Under the pieces are notes generated by a model that worked only from the letters and a program-made list of their open reading frames with translations, did no database searches and had not been told where the DNA came from. The position numbers and the translations under genes are program-made. From Hyparrhenia diplandra (lineage: Eukaryota; Streptophyta; Magnoliopsida; Poales; Poaceae), in the NCBI GenBank assembly GCA_015847255.1, contig JADLZK010000410.1, forward strand, positions 62,001 through 126,000: a stretch of DNA of 64,000 nt, in the 5' to 3' direction. This document shows positions 1 through 10,272 of the stretch, one piece after another. Within the stretch, counting starts at the first letter, position 1. The number at the start of each line of letters is the position of its first letter.

Positions 1-845
1 CACCATTCAAGCTTCAGCGCCATACATATGGCAGAATACACTAATCTGTGGACACATGCGAGAAATCAAGTAACAACTGAGGGAACACCAGATAAAGTGG
101 TCTGGAAATTCGGGCCGACGGGTGAATACTCTACTTCGACGGCATACCATGCGCAGTTCCTGGGAGCAACTCACACCAACTTCGAGAATATCATCTGGAA
201 ACCCTGGGCGCCGCCGAAATGCAAGTTTTTCAGTTGGCTAGCTGTGCAAAACAGGATTTGGACGGCGGACAGACTGCAAGCAAGAAACTGGCCAAACCAA
301 GGCACGTGCATCAAGCCGAGACAGGAATACATCTCTTCAAGGATTGTAGATTCGTTAGAAGGATCTGGAAGGAGATCGCAATTTGGGCAAATAATGACCA
401 ACTAGACCCGGCGGCATGGAGGCCGAGCGACTCAGTCCACAGCTGGTGGACCAATATGTCCAGCATAGCATCCAGAAACAGGCGAGGTCTGAGGTCATTG
501 GTGATCTTGGTATCTTTGGGAAATCTAGAAGGAAAGGAATGCGCGAGTTTTTGACCGGGCAGGCGCCAAACTTTCTAGTGGTGCGAGAGAATCGAAGACG
601 AGGCCGGACTTTGAGAGCAGCAGGTGCAAAGCACCTATCTTCCCTCCTGCAGCCCTCCTAGGCTCTCTGGTGTACATGGGTTTTTTCTTTTCCGTTTATT
701 GTGTTTTTTGCCTAGGTTAGCCTTGTTGTGTTTTTCTCGCCTTTTGTGCTGCTTTGGTAGCCTATTTTTTGTACAAGTGCCGTCTGGCAGACTCTCCTTT
801 TTAATACAACAGGCAGCTCTTCTGCCGGTTCGTTTCAAAAAAAAA
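1..845 (+). mobile_element. 3' end of a LINE (non-LTR retrotransposon), decayed
   Basis: The translation starting at base 28 shows the zinc-binding reverse-transcriptase domain (zf-RVT) found at the C-terminus of plant LINE ORF2: a conserved W..WAPPKCKFFSWL stretch followed by RIWTADRL. The frame breaks near base 300, and the domain continues in another frame with HLFKDCRFVRRIWKEIA and then a tail ending AGAKHLSSLL, also in a shifted frame. At least two frameshifts therefore make it non-functional. The 3' UTR ends in a repeated GCAGCTCTTCTGCCG-type segment and a nine-A tail at 837-845, typical of these elements. The 5' part lies outside the window, so its length and target duplication cannot be judged. 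Confidence 0.85.
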
Positions 846-984
846 TGTATATTTTCAGCACGAGTAATTAACTTGTTGACACATATTCCTTTTTTAACGA
901 TCTTGAACACTATAGACCCATGCATGCATTTTTAATGCCTGAATCCCTGAACCATGAGCGTACGCGGCAGGGAACCGCAAGGCG

Positions 985-1409
985 GCGGCGGCGGAGGTGC
1001 CCGACTCAGCAGCGTTCAACCACTTCTGCGCCCAGTCGGGCGGCAAAGGCGGTGATCGACGCGGCGGGCGCGGCTGATGGGGTTCGGCCCCTACGTGGTG
1101 GAGCCGGGCGCGGCTGATGGGGTTCGGCCCCTACGTGGTGGAGCCGGCGCGGCTGATGGGGTTCGGCCCCTACGTGGTGGAGCCGGCGCGGCCGACGCTG
1201 CACCGGTTCGGCAACACCTCCAGCAGCCTGGTGTTCTACGAGCTCGCCTCTGGATAATGGCGTTCGGGACCGGGTTCAAGGCCTACAGCAACGTCTGGCG
1301 CGCGCTCCGAGACGCCGCGCCCGACGCCGACAACCCGTGCAACGGATGCGTCCACCACTACCCGGTGCCACCGCCGCCGCCGTCCAAGACGTACAAGCAT
1401 GCCGCTTGA
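985..1409 (+). pseudogene. 3-ketoacyl-CoA synthase (KCS/FAE1-like) C-terminal fragment
   Basis: KCS enzymes do the condensation step of very-long-chain fatty acid elongation at the ER. Across different frames this piece reads AFNHFCAQSGGKAVID, then HRFGNTSSSLVFYELA, then MAFGTGFKAYSNVWRALRD and a NPC..C...YPV tail. This is the order of the KCS C-terminus, including the family's histidine (in HFC) and asparagine (in FGNTSSS) active-site blocks. The block that normally joins YELA to the IAFG.GFK motif is missing, and the frame changes at least twice. Between the first two blocks a 39-40 bp unit occurs three times. No upstream KCS catalytic-cysteine region is present. It is a truncated, rearranged gene copy, not a working gene. 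Family assignment is by motif recognition. Confidence 0.75.
1071..1188 (+). repeat. Three tandem copies of a 39-40 bp unit inside the KCS fragment
   Basis: Units run 1071-1110 (40 bp), 1111-1149 (39 bp) and 1150-1188 (39 bp). Each begins CGGCTGATGGGGTTCGGCCC and includes CTACGTGGTGGAGCCGG. The first differs from the others by one G in the final G run. In one frame the unit reads LMGFGPYVVEPAR, a normal KCS-like segment, so a single copy was probably ancestral. Confidence 0.95.
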
Positions 1410-2017
1410 TGATGATGTATCATTAGCGACGACGCATCGATCTCGTGCTTTGCGTCGTCAGTCGTCAGCAACATCAGTGCAGGCAGGGGTCAGTTGTTTG
1501 CTTAATTTGCTTGGATGCATGATGGCCGGCCGGCCGTCTGACTAGCTATTCGCTCCAAGACCTATGCCTGCATTGTTATTTCAGGCAAATAAATTTGTGT
1601 GTCAGACTCAGAGTTATATACGTATCATATATGGCAAGCAGGTTTAGGTTGAGTACTCGGCTCGGTGTGTGACACAGGCTCCAGCTTGTGTACGCAGCAT
1701 GGAAGAATGAAATATGAGACCGTAATGCCCGCCCTTAGATAAATAAAAGTCATTTCTTAAAAAATGTGTTGTATCAAAAAATTATGTTCTCACTCAATCA
1801 TCAAAACCAGAAAACAAACAATGGTGCCATTTTTCCTTATGGGTGAAGACGCAGCCACAATATCATGAGGACATCTATGTGTGTCAAGCTCCACCAGCGA
1901 TGTCATAAATTTATTTGTCACAACAACACGAGTAATTATTACATGGAGACCAGGCAGGGATGCGAGCCTTTATTAACTAGTGGCATATATATAGGGCAGC
2001 AATAATCTCAGCGCTAG
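1410..2017. other. Intergenic, no gene recognised
   Basis: AT-rich sequence with no coding signal that I can support. It probably includes the 3' flank of the KCS fragment and the 3' UTR of the minus-strand defensin-like gene that ends at 2018. Confidence 0.6.
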
Positions 2018-2360
2018 CTAGCAACTGGTAAGGCAGTAGCAGCGAAACGGGAAGTCATCGCACTCGCCCCCAATGTTGTCCTTGCTTTCGCCTTGGCAGG
2101 CATCTATGCATTGGAATACGGACCCGCACATTCCTTCGAAGGTGCCGCTGAGGTGCTTGCAAGTAGCTGCTTCCCCAACGGAGGCCATCTCTAACGGAAA
2201 TGCAAGAACATTTTTCGTTAGCCAAAAAAATAATCAATCAAAGGACATCGCGTCATGTGCACATACATATACATGTACCGGCTGTAATGATGACAAGTAG
2301 GAGGACGACGGCCGCGCCAGCCGCCGCAGAGAGATTATTCCTCCGTGAATGCGGCTCCAT
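2018..2360 (-). CDS. Plant defensin-like (gamma-thionin) peptide, two exons
   Basis: Exon 1 is 2279-2360 and exon 2 is 2018-2190, with an 88-bp phase-1 GT-AG intron (2191-2278) between. The predicted precursor has 84 residues. It starts MEPHSRRNN, continues with a hydrophobic signal segment rich in AVLI and ending TA, then a mature part with eight cysteines spaced C-x10-C-x5-C-x3-C-x11-C-x6-C-x1-C-x3-C. The GGEC and CYC elements form the gamma-core. This spacing, the position of the intron just after the signal peptide, and the small size match secreted plant defensins, which act in the apoplast against microbes or in reproductive signalling. The second of two tandem AGs was rejected as acceptor because it breaks the frame. 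A TATA-like run lies about 90 bp upstream. Expression and target are unknown. Confidence 0.82.
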
Positions 2361-2450
2361 TGGTTGCTCCTTGGTGAATGAAGTCCGTATGTTGAAGAAG
2401 AATGAGCAAGCAGATGATCACAAATGAGTGACAAGTTTGGGCAGCATACG

Positions 2451-2457
2451 TATATAT
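2451..2457 (-). promoter_or_regulatory. TATA-like box of the defensin-like gene
   Basis: TATATAT on the minus strand, about 91 bp upstream of the ATG at 2360, a usual plant distance for a short 5' UTR. Position-based inference only. Confidence 0.45.
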
Positions 2458-2474
2458 CTAGAGAAATAGAGGGA

Positions 2475-3275
2475 GATGACAGTGAGAAATTTTAGCTCCT
2501 TCAAAGTGCCTTAACGTGCAACACCAGTTTACAAGGTCAGACCGCCTGTGGATGTATCGGACCTACAATAGGAGTATACATAGAAGCCGAGAAAGCAAAT
2601 ATTTTATTCTCCTTGAATCCTCCGTTGGGGGCAGGCATCTGTGCAGAAGCAGAACTAGTCACGTACATGCTCCTGCGCTGGATCCAACCGTGTTTTTTCT
2701 CGTGCGGTGCATAGACGGCAGCATGCTTTTTCTTTGCACAATGCATAATCATTGCCCATATTCGAAAACTTCTCTCAATCCTTGAATTGAAGACGAAGTT
2801 GTAGGCTCAGTGCTGACGCATAAAAGCAAAATGCAACCTGTGCAGACATCTATTTTGCCAAACAGTTGTAAAACTTTCCATTCATCGGTGCTGACATATA
2901 AAAGGAAAATGGTGCCTTACTGGCCTGTTGGCAGACATGAACCCAACATGATAAGGCGTGTGGTACTATGTCTGATAGCATTGTCAGTTGTTTTAACCAC
3001 AACTAGAATTCTATGCTTCTTCAAGTCAGGTGGATTTCTCTTGTGTTTTGGCATTTAAAATTTAGTATAAATAAACACTAGTGCCTTACACCATATTGTT
3101 ATTGGAACACATGCATCACACGTACTATATGTGTATCTGATTCGAACAGTTCAAATTTAAATTTATATTTGGATATCAACATGATTTTGAAGACACCAAA
3201 TATTGACTTACTTTATCTATTATTTATTAAATAATTGTGCATGTTGAAAATCAAAATTGGTCTACGAAGGGGCTA
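2475..3275. other. Intergenic, no gene recognised
   Basis: This stretch lies between the defensin-like gene and the direct repeat at 3276. I see no domain, intron structure or transposon end that I can support. Confidence 0.55.
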
Positions 3276-3319
3276 GCTAGTGTACGTCTAGCATGATGCT
3301 AGTGTACGTCTAGCATGAT
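3276..3319 (+). repeat. 22-bp tandem duplication
   Basis: GCTAGTGTACGTCTAGCATGAT occurs twice head to tail (3276-3297 and 3298-3319), identical, about 85 bp upstream of the orphan signal-peptide exon. Confidence 0.95.
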
Positions 3320-3402
3320 TGCCTGACTTCTCCAAACCCGATAGTAGTAAATCTTCTCGCTCAGTCTTCTTCAATGCACTAACTTCTTCTAGATAAGAAG
3401 CA

Positions 3403-3478
3403 ATGGCGTCTTCACAAATGAATCTCTCTACCGTCCTTCTAGCCGTCATCCTCCTACGTGTCATCACGGCGGCCAGTG
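3403..3478 (+). pseudogene. Orphan first exon of a second defensin-like gene
   Basis: From ATG 3403 the exon reads MASSQMNLSTVLLAVILLR then VITAAS, a typical secretory signal peptide. It stops in phase 1 at a perfect donor (G|GTATGTATGT at 3479). The complete defensin-like gene on the other strand 1 kb away has the same layout: a short signal exon ending ITA and a phase-1 intron. No cysteine-rich second exon follows; 41 bp after the donor a CACTA element begins, and beyond it lies a gypsy fragment. I read this as a defensin-like gene whose mature exon was lost. It could alternatively be the first exon of another small secreted peptide family. Confidence 0.55.
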
Positions 3479-3519
3479 GTATGTATGTGTGCACATGCTA
3501 GAACTGCACACGTTGCAAG

Positions 3520-4577
3520 CACTACTACATTGAGCAACATTAGGTAATTTGGGGATGGACTCTAGGGGCGGTTTTCCTAGCTGCCCCTAAACAAGCGCCC
3601 CTAATGTTCATCCACATTAGGGATGGTTGTCTCGGCCGCACCTAATGTGAACACATCGGGGGCGTCTCTGTTTGAGCCGCCCCTAATATGAATCCCATAT
3701 TTCGCATTTTCAAAATTCAAAAAAAAAAAAAAATAACAAAATATTTTTTTAATCGGGTAGGACCCCACCGGCCAACCACCCACATCCCCTACACATGGTG
3801 ATTTTTCAAGCTTTTTGCAAATGTTGCGGCCGCCAAGATTCGAACCTGCGACCTCGAGCTCAAGGCGCGTTACTCCCCTCCATTGCGCTACACACTTATA
3901 TGTGTCCATACATTCAGCGTCCTCATATATTATACAAATCCAGTGTAAATTGATTATTTGAGACCCTAAACGGATTCAAACTAAAAAGTGGTCAACTACA
4001 AAGTTTCATAACTTTTCGAGATCTACATTTCATATTTATGAAGTTTTTTTCCGTCCGAGGTCTTTTTCACGAAATTTGAATTTAAATTTGAGACATTTGA
4101 ACACAACTTTTGCATGAATAGATGATTTCGAACTAAAAAAAGTGGACAACTACAAAGTTTCATAACTTTTCGAGATCTACATTTCATATTTAGGAAGTTT
4201 TTCCGTCCGAGGTCGTTTTGAAATTTTAATTTCAAATTTGAGACATTTGAACACGGTTTTTGCATGGCTAGATGATTTTGAACTAAAAAGTGGTCAAGTA
4301 CAAAGTTTCATAACTTTTCGAGATCTACATTTCATATTTAGGAACTTTTTTCCGTCTGAGGTCGTTTATGAAATTTTAATTTTTAGTGCCTCATTTTAAA
4401 ATTCGGCAACCCTTTGTAGGGGCGCCTCAATATAGAGCCGCCCCTATTGTGGACCATAGTAGGGGCGGCTGGTACACGAGCCGCCCCTAATGTGTCGTCA
4501 GTAGGGGCGGTTTGTCAACAGAAGAATTTTCACAATATAAATGTCAGGCGCTCCCTTAGTTGACTTTTGTAGTAGTG
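3520..4577. mobile_element. Non-autonomous CACTA element
   Basis: It begins CACTACTACA (3520-3529) and ends with the exact reverse complement TGTAGTAGTG (4568-4577). Both sides carry a 3-bp duplication AAG (3517-3519 and 4578-4580), the signature of CACTA/EnSpm insertion. Subterminal regions carry many copies of GGGGCGG in both orientations. The middle holds three diverged direct copies of a roughly 150-bp unit containing CAAAGTTTCATAACTTTTCG (around 3990, 4155 and 4300). No transposase is encoded, so movement would need an autonomous relative. Length is 1058 bp. Confidence 0.93.
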
Positions 4578-4580
4578 AAG

Positions 4581-4760
4581 CGGTGACAAGATAGATAATC
4601 CTAGCATGCAATAGCTTCAAAACTTTCTTCTTCACTACTTCCTTTATCGCATTATTTAGCCTACGTTGAGGCTCTCTAGAAGGTGGTATATTAGGATCGG
4701 TGGGAATGCGATGGGTGCAAAGATCTGGATTGATTCCTTTAAGGTCTTGGAAAGAATAGC
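4581..4760 (-). pseudogene. Ty3/gypsy reverse-transcriptase fragment
   Basis: On the minus strand one frame reads FQDLKGINPDLCTHRIP, then SREPQRRLNNAIKEVVKKKVLKLLHARIIY. This is the start of the Ty3/gypsy reverse transcriptase domain: the DLKGI..SLCTH, QRRLNP and EVLKLLDAGIIYP landmarks. The fragment is cut at its downstream end by the CACTA element and keeps no RT catalytic YVDD region. It is a short relic. Confidence 0.72.
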
Positions 4761-5757
4761 TAAAGTGAAAGGTCCTAAATAGCTAGAAGGGGGTGGTGGT
4801 GGTGGTGGTGGTGAATCGCTACTATGATTGAAGAACTACTCCTTGCAGCCTCTAACAAACTAGTTCCAGACACGTTTCTGTAGGACAATAGCCTCGTTTG
4901 CAAGAGTTTCATACTAGGTTTAACCATCAACGTAGCTCGGTTTCGGAGGCTCAGATATAATTTTCTAATTCCTGTCACAAATTAATTATTCCATCGTCCC
5001 AAAAAGAGTACACTTCTAGCTAAAACATTCTTAGGTTTGGCCAACATTCTTAGCGTCCATATCACTGTATTATGCCCACATTCTCAATAGACTATATGTA
5101 AAAGAAATAATAACATTGACAGGACTGTCTTGCATGCACGATTAATTAGAAAAGAATAAATAGTTCCATTATACTGAAAGGAAATAAATTTTAACATTGA
5201 TAATGTACTTCTTTTCCTTTCAGTTTTCAAGTGCAACAACTGTTCATAGTGGATGAACAAAACTCCATCCTCTTCTGATTTCATTTAATGAGGTAAAGGA
5301 GAGAGTTTTCCAATCCTACCTGAGAAAGCTGAAATGTTTTCATGGTTATCTGTCACCAAAATTTTTATAGATTGGCAACACCAAACAAGACTTAGCGTTC
5401 AATAGATCCTCGCATTGCATTATTCAGTCTAGTAGAAACTACAATATAAATAAAAAGACTGGGAACAATAAACCATGCAAAGGGCTACCAAAAAGACCAA
5501 ACAGACATCAAAAGAGCACCATCCATAGAAAGTGAGTTTCTATCATCCAACTGAAAGCACTGAAAAGGATATTTTATGAATTATATGCCTTATAAACAGC
5601 CCACTAATGGCTTACTCCAGTCTATGAAATGCATTTGAAATGCATTTGCAGCCTAGAGGGCCCGGTAGAGGTAAATGTTTATTAATGACAAACTAAATTG
5701 AAGATAGAAGTCTGAACAGACAGAAAATAGAAGTCATAAAGCAACCATAATATACTT
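4761..5757. other. Intergenic with a short GGT microsatellite
   Basis: A (GGT)n run lies at about 4791-4812. The rest is AT-rich with no recognisable gene. The stretch immediately right of the gypsy RT piece may be more of the same retroelement, but I cannot align it with confidence. Confidence 0.5.
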
Positions 5758-5968
5758 GGGCATGTTTGTTTCCGCGACCGACCAACACGCGACCGCGCTA
5801 AGCGAACGTGGCTCAGATGCTACGTTCGTGATTTCCCCCTCACACAGTATATTTTTCCGTTTATCCTGTGGTGGGCGGTGAGCCAACGGGCGTTCGATTC
5901 GAGAGTTCAGCAGGCTTTTCTCGCGATTTCGGCTGAAACATGACGCAACCGCGTAAACAAATAGGGTC
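5758..5968. mobile_element. MITE-like element (imperfect terminal inverted repeats)
   Basis: The left end contains TTTGTTTCCGCG and the right end, read on the other strand, TTTGTTTACGCGG. The region between is GC-richer than its surroundings. No convincing target-site duplication is visible, so both the class and the boundaries are uncertain. Confidence 0.35.
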
Positions 5969-6592
5969 ATTGCAACAAGAAAAGTCAACAAAGTTTCATG
6001 GTTTAAAATATTTTAGCACATGCTGATAGTAGAATACAGATAAGAACATAAATCGAAATCAGTCAGAAAAGCCAAGATAACATTGACATCACCAAAATAT
6101 ATGTTTTGAAAGAGTAACCCAAGAATCGAAAGACCCAAAGATAGAAAAGGTTTGGTGCAGAGTCCAGACATACTTTTGGACTAAATGCTCAGAAAGACAC
6201 GGTTACTTTGACTACAAGAAACAAAATCTCATTAATTTTTTATAGAAAGATAGCAGGAGCCTGCAATATCATTTAAAGAAGCAAGTCAGTAATACAAGGT
6301 TTTGTTTGAACCTAAAGACTCTTGAACCATTGAACAGACTCACAGACTCGCAGAGACATACGCTGCATCTGCAGGCCTTGCTGCGAAGAGATCTCACTAA
6401 TCCCCTAAAACACTTGTGCAGATGTTCTAATTCCTAGCAGTGAGTTTATCAGCAGTTATTAATATGTTACTCTGTACCAGAAGCCAGGCCAAGAACCTGT
6501 TCTTGCCTTGGGATGAACACCTGTGCTGTCAAAGCTGCTGTAAGACCACTGAACAGCATACTGTATGCCAACTTGGCAATGTAGACGATAAG
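5969..6592. other. Intergenic, no gene recognised
   Basis: AT-rich sequence with no supported coding or transposon signature. Confidence 0.5.
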
Positions 6593-6604
6593 AAGAGTCC
6601 ACTT

Positions 6605-6641
<37 letters not shown>

Positions 6642-6649
6642 TCCACTTC
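6593..6649 (+). mobile_element. Poly(A)-only retroposon scar with 13-bp duplication
   Basis: AAGAGTCCACTTC occurs at 6593-6605 and again at 6637-6649. Between them there is nothing but A (uninterrupted A run 6606-6638, of which the last two belong to the right copy). This is what an extremely 5'-truncated target-primed retroposition would leave. Tandem duplication followed by slippage is the alternative. Confidence 0.7.
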
Positions 6650-7122
6650 CATCGAATCTCATCTGAGCGGTTAGTTAAAGTGGTCTGTGAACCAGGTCCC
6701 AAAACCTTACAAAACCCGCCATCTCTTCCGCTGAAGTAATAAAAAAAACGCTTGCTTGACGGTCGTCGAACATGGAAAGTTGTTTTGGGCTGCATGTAAC
6801 TTGACGCTTGCTTCATCTTCTTATTATTAATCTAAGCCGGGTAACCGATTTAAAAAAAAAAAGCAATAAAAACACTGAGGTTCTTAGCAACAATTACGGC
6901 AGAAGCAATTGAAACACTGAAGGCTTAGTAGAATAAATAATCAGAAATTCATTTTCCGGCTAAAATAATGTTACCATTGCTATCAAGTGAAAAAATCTGG
7001 AACTTTCATTTCGACTGTCAGATCAGCACATGGATAAACAACACAAATATCTCCAACTTCACAAAGGTTGCTAAAAACACACAAAATACACCAAAGAGCA
7101 TAATTCCCAAATTGGCAAAATG
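6650..7122. other. Intergenic, no gene recognised
   Basis: AT-rich sequence. It could include the 3' UTR of the possible gene fragment that ends at 7123 on the minus strand. Confidence 0.45.
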
Positions 7123-7420
7123 CTAAGAAATTGAAATGTCCGTTTCATCCTGAATTGGCTGGCCAGCAGCCTGCCGCACAAAGAGTGCGCAGAATTCATT
7201 CAGCTCCGGAGCCAAATTGACAGGCAATTGCATCTTAACTGTCTTGTGGACAGTGGACTCCCCCATGGCATGCACTAGTTATGGTTGACAATTGCCTACC
7301 CAGTTTCCACTCTGCACTTCATTGGTCTGACCAAAGAGGGCTCCGACTAGCCGCTGATATGCAATAGCTGGCCAAGGGAGGGACATACACCACGTGCAAG
7401 CGCAATCTGCCTGTAGAGAT
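7123..7420 (-). pseudogene. Unrecognised protein-gene fragment
   Basis: The minus strand reads SLPWPAIAYQRLVGALFGQ, then TNEVQSGNWVGNCQP, a stop at 7279-7281, and then LVHAMGESTVHKTVKMQLP followed by VNLAPELNEFCALFVRQAAG and a stop at 7123. The composition looks like real protein on both sides of the internal stop. I do not recognise the family. On the same strand about 370 bp upstream a GC-rich stretch (about 7788-7985) ends in a good donor (TGTGCAG|GTGAAGT) and could be a first exon. The fragment may be the decayed 3' end of a host gene or captured sequence. Confidence 0.35.
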
Positions 7421-7999
7421 ACCCACCCAATCTTGGTGCAGGGCTTATTATAAATTCCTCAGCATGTGGAACAATGATTGAAGAAATGATGCAATACTAA
7501 TCATTACTCTAGATTTTTCTAGGATATAATAGCACTTTTATATCGACGAATCCGGATAAAGAGTCATTCCAACAGCTCTGACAAAATCATGGGAGAATTT
7601 GGACCCCTTTCTTTATTAGCTTAAAAAAAGAGAAAGTTTGGCACTTTGTTCTACAGATCAGATAATTTTGGTTCCCAGTTTATAATCACCGCACAATGTA
7701 CTATCTAGCACTAGTACTTTCTAACATCACGAGGCAAATAATAAAATTTCATAACAAGAAAGATCGGAACACTTCACCTGCACAGGCAGAACCGCCGGCT
7801 CCGGCGCTCAGAACGGCCCCAAAATTCTGAAATGGAGGCGAGCGATCCTGGTGCTCGAAGGCCGAAGGGCAGTTGGGAGGGGAATGGGCGGGGATTTGCA
7901 CCGTCCGCCGCCGGGTTCCGGTCAGGTGGTGGTACAGCGCTAAACCTGATGCCTGTTGGTGGTCGGATAGCTTTTGGACACCCAAAAATGGTGTGGTCT

Positions 8000-8756
8000 A
8001 AGTCATGATAAAAATCCGGACTTAGCCAAATTTTTGAGGAGGATCAAAAGAGGCTTTTACGAAATGTGACCGGGACGCGGGTGACCGGACCGTCCGGTCA
8101 GTCCCTCATGCGTCGGTCAATCTCGAGGCACCGACCGGACGCCCGGCCGACCGTCCGGCGTCCGGTCGTGTCGCGAACGAACCTTTTCGTTAAGCCGGCC
8201 GGGCGCTGTGACCGGTCGCGTCCGGTCGGCTCGTTTCCGGCGTCCGGTCGCCCGACGTGGCTTTGTGTCCGTCACGAGATCGAACCGATTTGTTTCCAAT
8301 CGTGTTTAGATCGGTTTTTGAGGCTTGGAAACGCCCAAGGGCGGTTTTCTAAAAGGATAAGACCACCCTCCTCTATATAATAAAGAGGTTTATGGCCGAT
8401 TTGATCCCATCTACATCCAATCGACAATCAATCTATCCCCTGTCCCGTTTGTAGGTCATCTTCTTCCTTCAACCCCTCTATCTTGTTGTTCGGCGGCGAA
8501 CTCCGCGTTCTTCGTCGGCGTTCTAGGCGGCCACGCTGGTCCTAGAGCACCCCTCGCGTGTGTCCTCCCGACGGGTCTTCCGGAGGTGCGTTCGGAGGTT
8601 CTTCCAGCCGTCACCGAGCTCTCGTCACCCCTACCGATCCCTAGATCGGTTAGGGCGCCACGCTGCGGTGCTCGCTGCTTCAAGGTCAATCGCGGCCTTC
8701 GTGGGCGTCCAAGGCCCTCCGGTGTATCGGTGCGAAGCCCTAGTTTCGTGTCAACA
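8000..8756 (+). mobile_element. LTR-like fragment with ACCGGAC/GTCCGGT motif cluster
   Basis: The stretch is GC-rich and has an LTR-like layout: a promoter-like CTATATAATAAAGAGG (about 8372-8387), a GC-rich transcribed region and an end reading GTGTCAACA at 8756. Its left half has many copies of GACCGGAC and GTCCGGTC, some forming palindromes (ACCGGACCGTCCGGT around 8083-8097). I could not find matching 5-bp duplications, so the left boundary is approximate and it could be a solo or truncated LTR. Confidence 0.55.
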
Positions 8757-9030
8757 GTATCTCCAAGATATTAGCCAAACAAATTAGTCAAATTTGATAA
8801 TTTAGGCACTTTCTAAAATAAATTTGACAAAAAAATACTATATGCTCCAACAGACTGTAAAGGAGAGCTAGTGTGGTAGACTATCTAAAAATAGAGAGCG
8901 AATACGATGCGATAGAGAGCTAGCAATTTTGGATAGTCATATGGAGAGTCTATGTGGAACAATTTTGTCTTAGTAATAGCTAAAATTAACTTTAGAAAGT
9001 CATTTGGCTATTCTCTTAGAGATACTCTAA
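8757..9030. other. Intergenic, no gene recognised
   Basis: AT-rich sequence between the LTR-like fragment and the next MITE-like element. Confidence 0.45.
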
Positions 9031-9292
9031 GGCACTAGTTTTCATAACTTATTAAGTCAAATGACTGATCAGTGACTTATAAGTCATGCCTATTTGATTA
9101 CAAGTGATTTATTAGGGGAAAAAAGAGAAAATGAGTGACTTAAAGGTCGGGGTAAAAAAAGAAGAGTAAATGGTTGTAAGTGACTTATAGGTCCCATGAC
9201 TTTACAAGTCCCTATTGTTTGGCAAAAATAAGTCATTTATTTCACTTTTTGACTTAATAAGTTCTATGACTCATGGAAACCAAACAACCCCT
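9031..9292. mobile_element. MITE-like element (hAT-type ends suspected)
   Basis: The left end has TTTTCATAACTTATTAAGTCAA and the right end, on the other strand, reads GGTTTCCATGAGTCATAGAA, then CTTATTAAGTCAAAA, giving an imperfect terminal inverted repeat. The interior repeats GTGACTTATA(A/G)GTC several times. Boundaries are approximate and no clear duplication was found. Confidence 0.5.
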
Positions 9293-9561
9293 AATATGGT
9301 TGAAAGTAAAAGAAAGAAAGGAAGGAAAAAAGATATGGAAAAAAATAAATTGAAACGATGCCCTTTTTGATTCCCAGGGCTAACGTGCTCTCTTCGTAAA
9401 AAAATCATAATTTTGTGTCAAAGTTCGTAGATAGAATTGCGATTTTTTTGACAGAGGGAGTAACACTTATGAGTAACACTTATTTGGAACAAAACTATGA
9501 TGATACCATCATATCGAGAAAGTGTGGTTAATTATTTCTAAATTAAAAATATTTAACAAAT
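9293..9561. other. AT-rich stretch with one Stowaway-like end
   Basis: TTTGACAGAGGGAGTA near 9450 resembles one end of a Stowaway MITE; the partner end was not identified. No gene was seen. Confidence 0.4.
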
Positions 9562-9972
9562 TGTTGACACCAAAAAATATCGATGTACATCGGCGAAGGT
9601 TATGACATCAAGGAAGTGTTGAAAAGTTATTTGGTAACAAACAACAAGAGAAACAAGCGGGGTGGGAGCAAGGCATATCCTAGCAAGGTCGCCTTGGATG
9701 GCTCGACCACTGTCAGAGTCGGCTTAGGGTGGGTTTTGAGCACGGGACCGGGCGGCTGGGCCGTAATTGGACCATGCCCGGCAGTCCGTCCGAAGTGGTG
9801 CAAGAGCCACTGTTTGTGCACCGCCCGTCGAGCTCGGCCCAGGCGAGATCGTGTTTGCGACCCGACCATAGCTTTGGTGAGAGACCAACCGCCCAAAGAA
9901 CCGCCAAACCAAGAACGTGTTTGGCGGTTGGCGTGGTCACCGCCCATGGATGAAAACAGATTCATAGCTTGA
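9562..9972. other. Possible LTR-element fragment with an 11-bp hairpin
   Basis: It starts TGTTGACACC, a form common at gypsy LTR ends. At 9899-9929 a perfect 11-bp inverted repeat AACCGCCAAAC / GTTTGGCGGTT surrounds a 9-base loop. Open frames exist on both strands but none resembles a protein family that I know. Confidence 0.35.
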
Positions 9973-10272
9973 TTAATTGAGAATGTTTGTGATTAGGCGA
10001 ACACCATGAACATAAGCATGAGCATCCTTCTTAAACCATACACAATCGGTGCAAACATTAGCACTTGGCCTTAGACAAATTACATAAAGTTCACATTGCA
10101 TTCTTTGGCTACAAGGAATAATCACACGGAAGAAAGAAGTAAAGAAGCATAAGTTTTGTTTGAAGCCCAACGGAAGAACAAGTTAAAGAAACAAAAGCGC
10201 TAAATCAAAATGAAATGTAGCCCGCCTAATTAGTCCATCCACAATGTCATCATCGACCTATTGAAAACAGTT

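Noticed and set aside
3288..3494. Minus-strand open frame opposite the defensin-like signal exon
   Set aside because: The plus strand has a proper signal peptide and donor site; the minus frame shows no feature.
9899..9929. 11-bp hairpin as a bacterial-type terminator
   Set aside because: Plant nuclear context and no T run; noted only as an inverted repeat.
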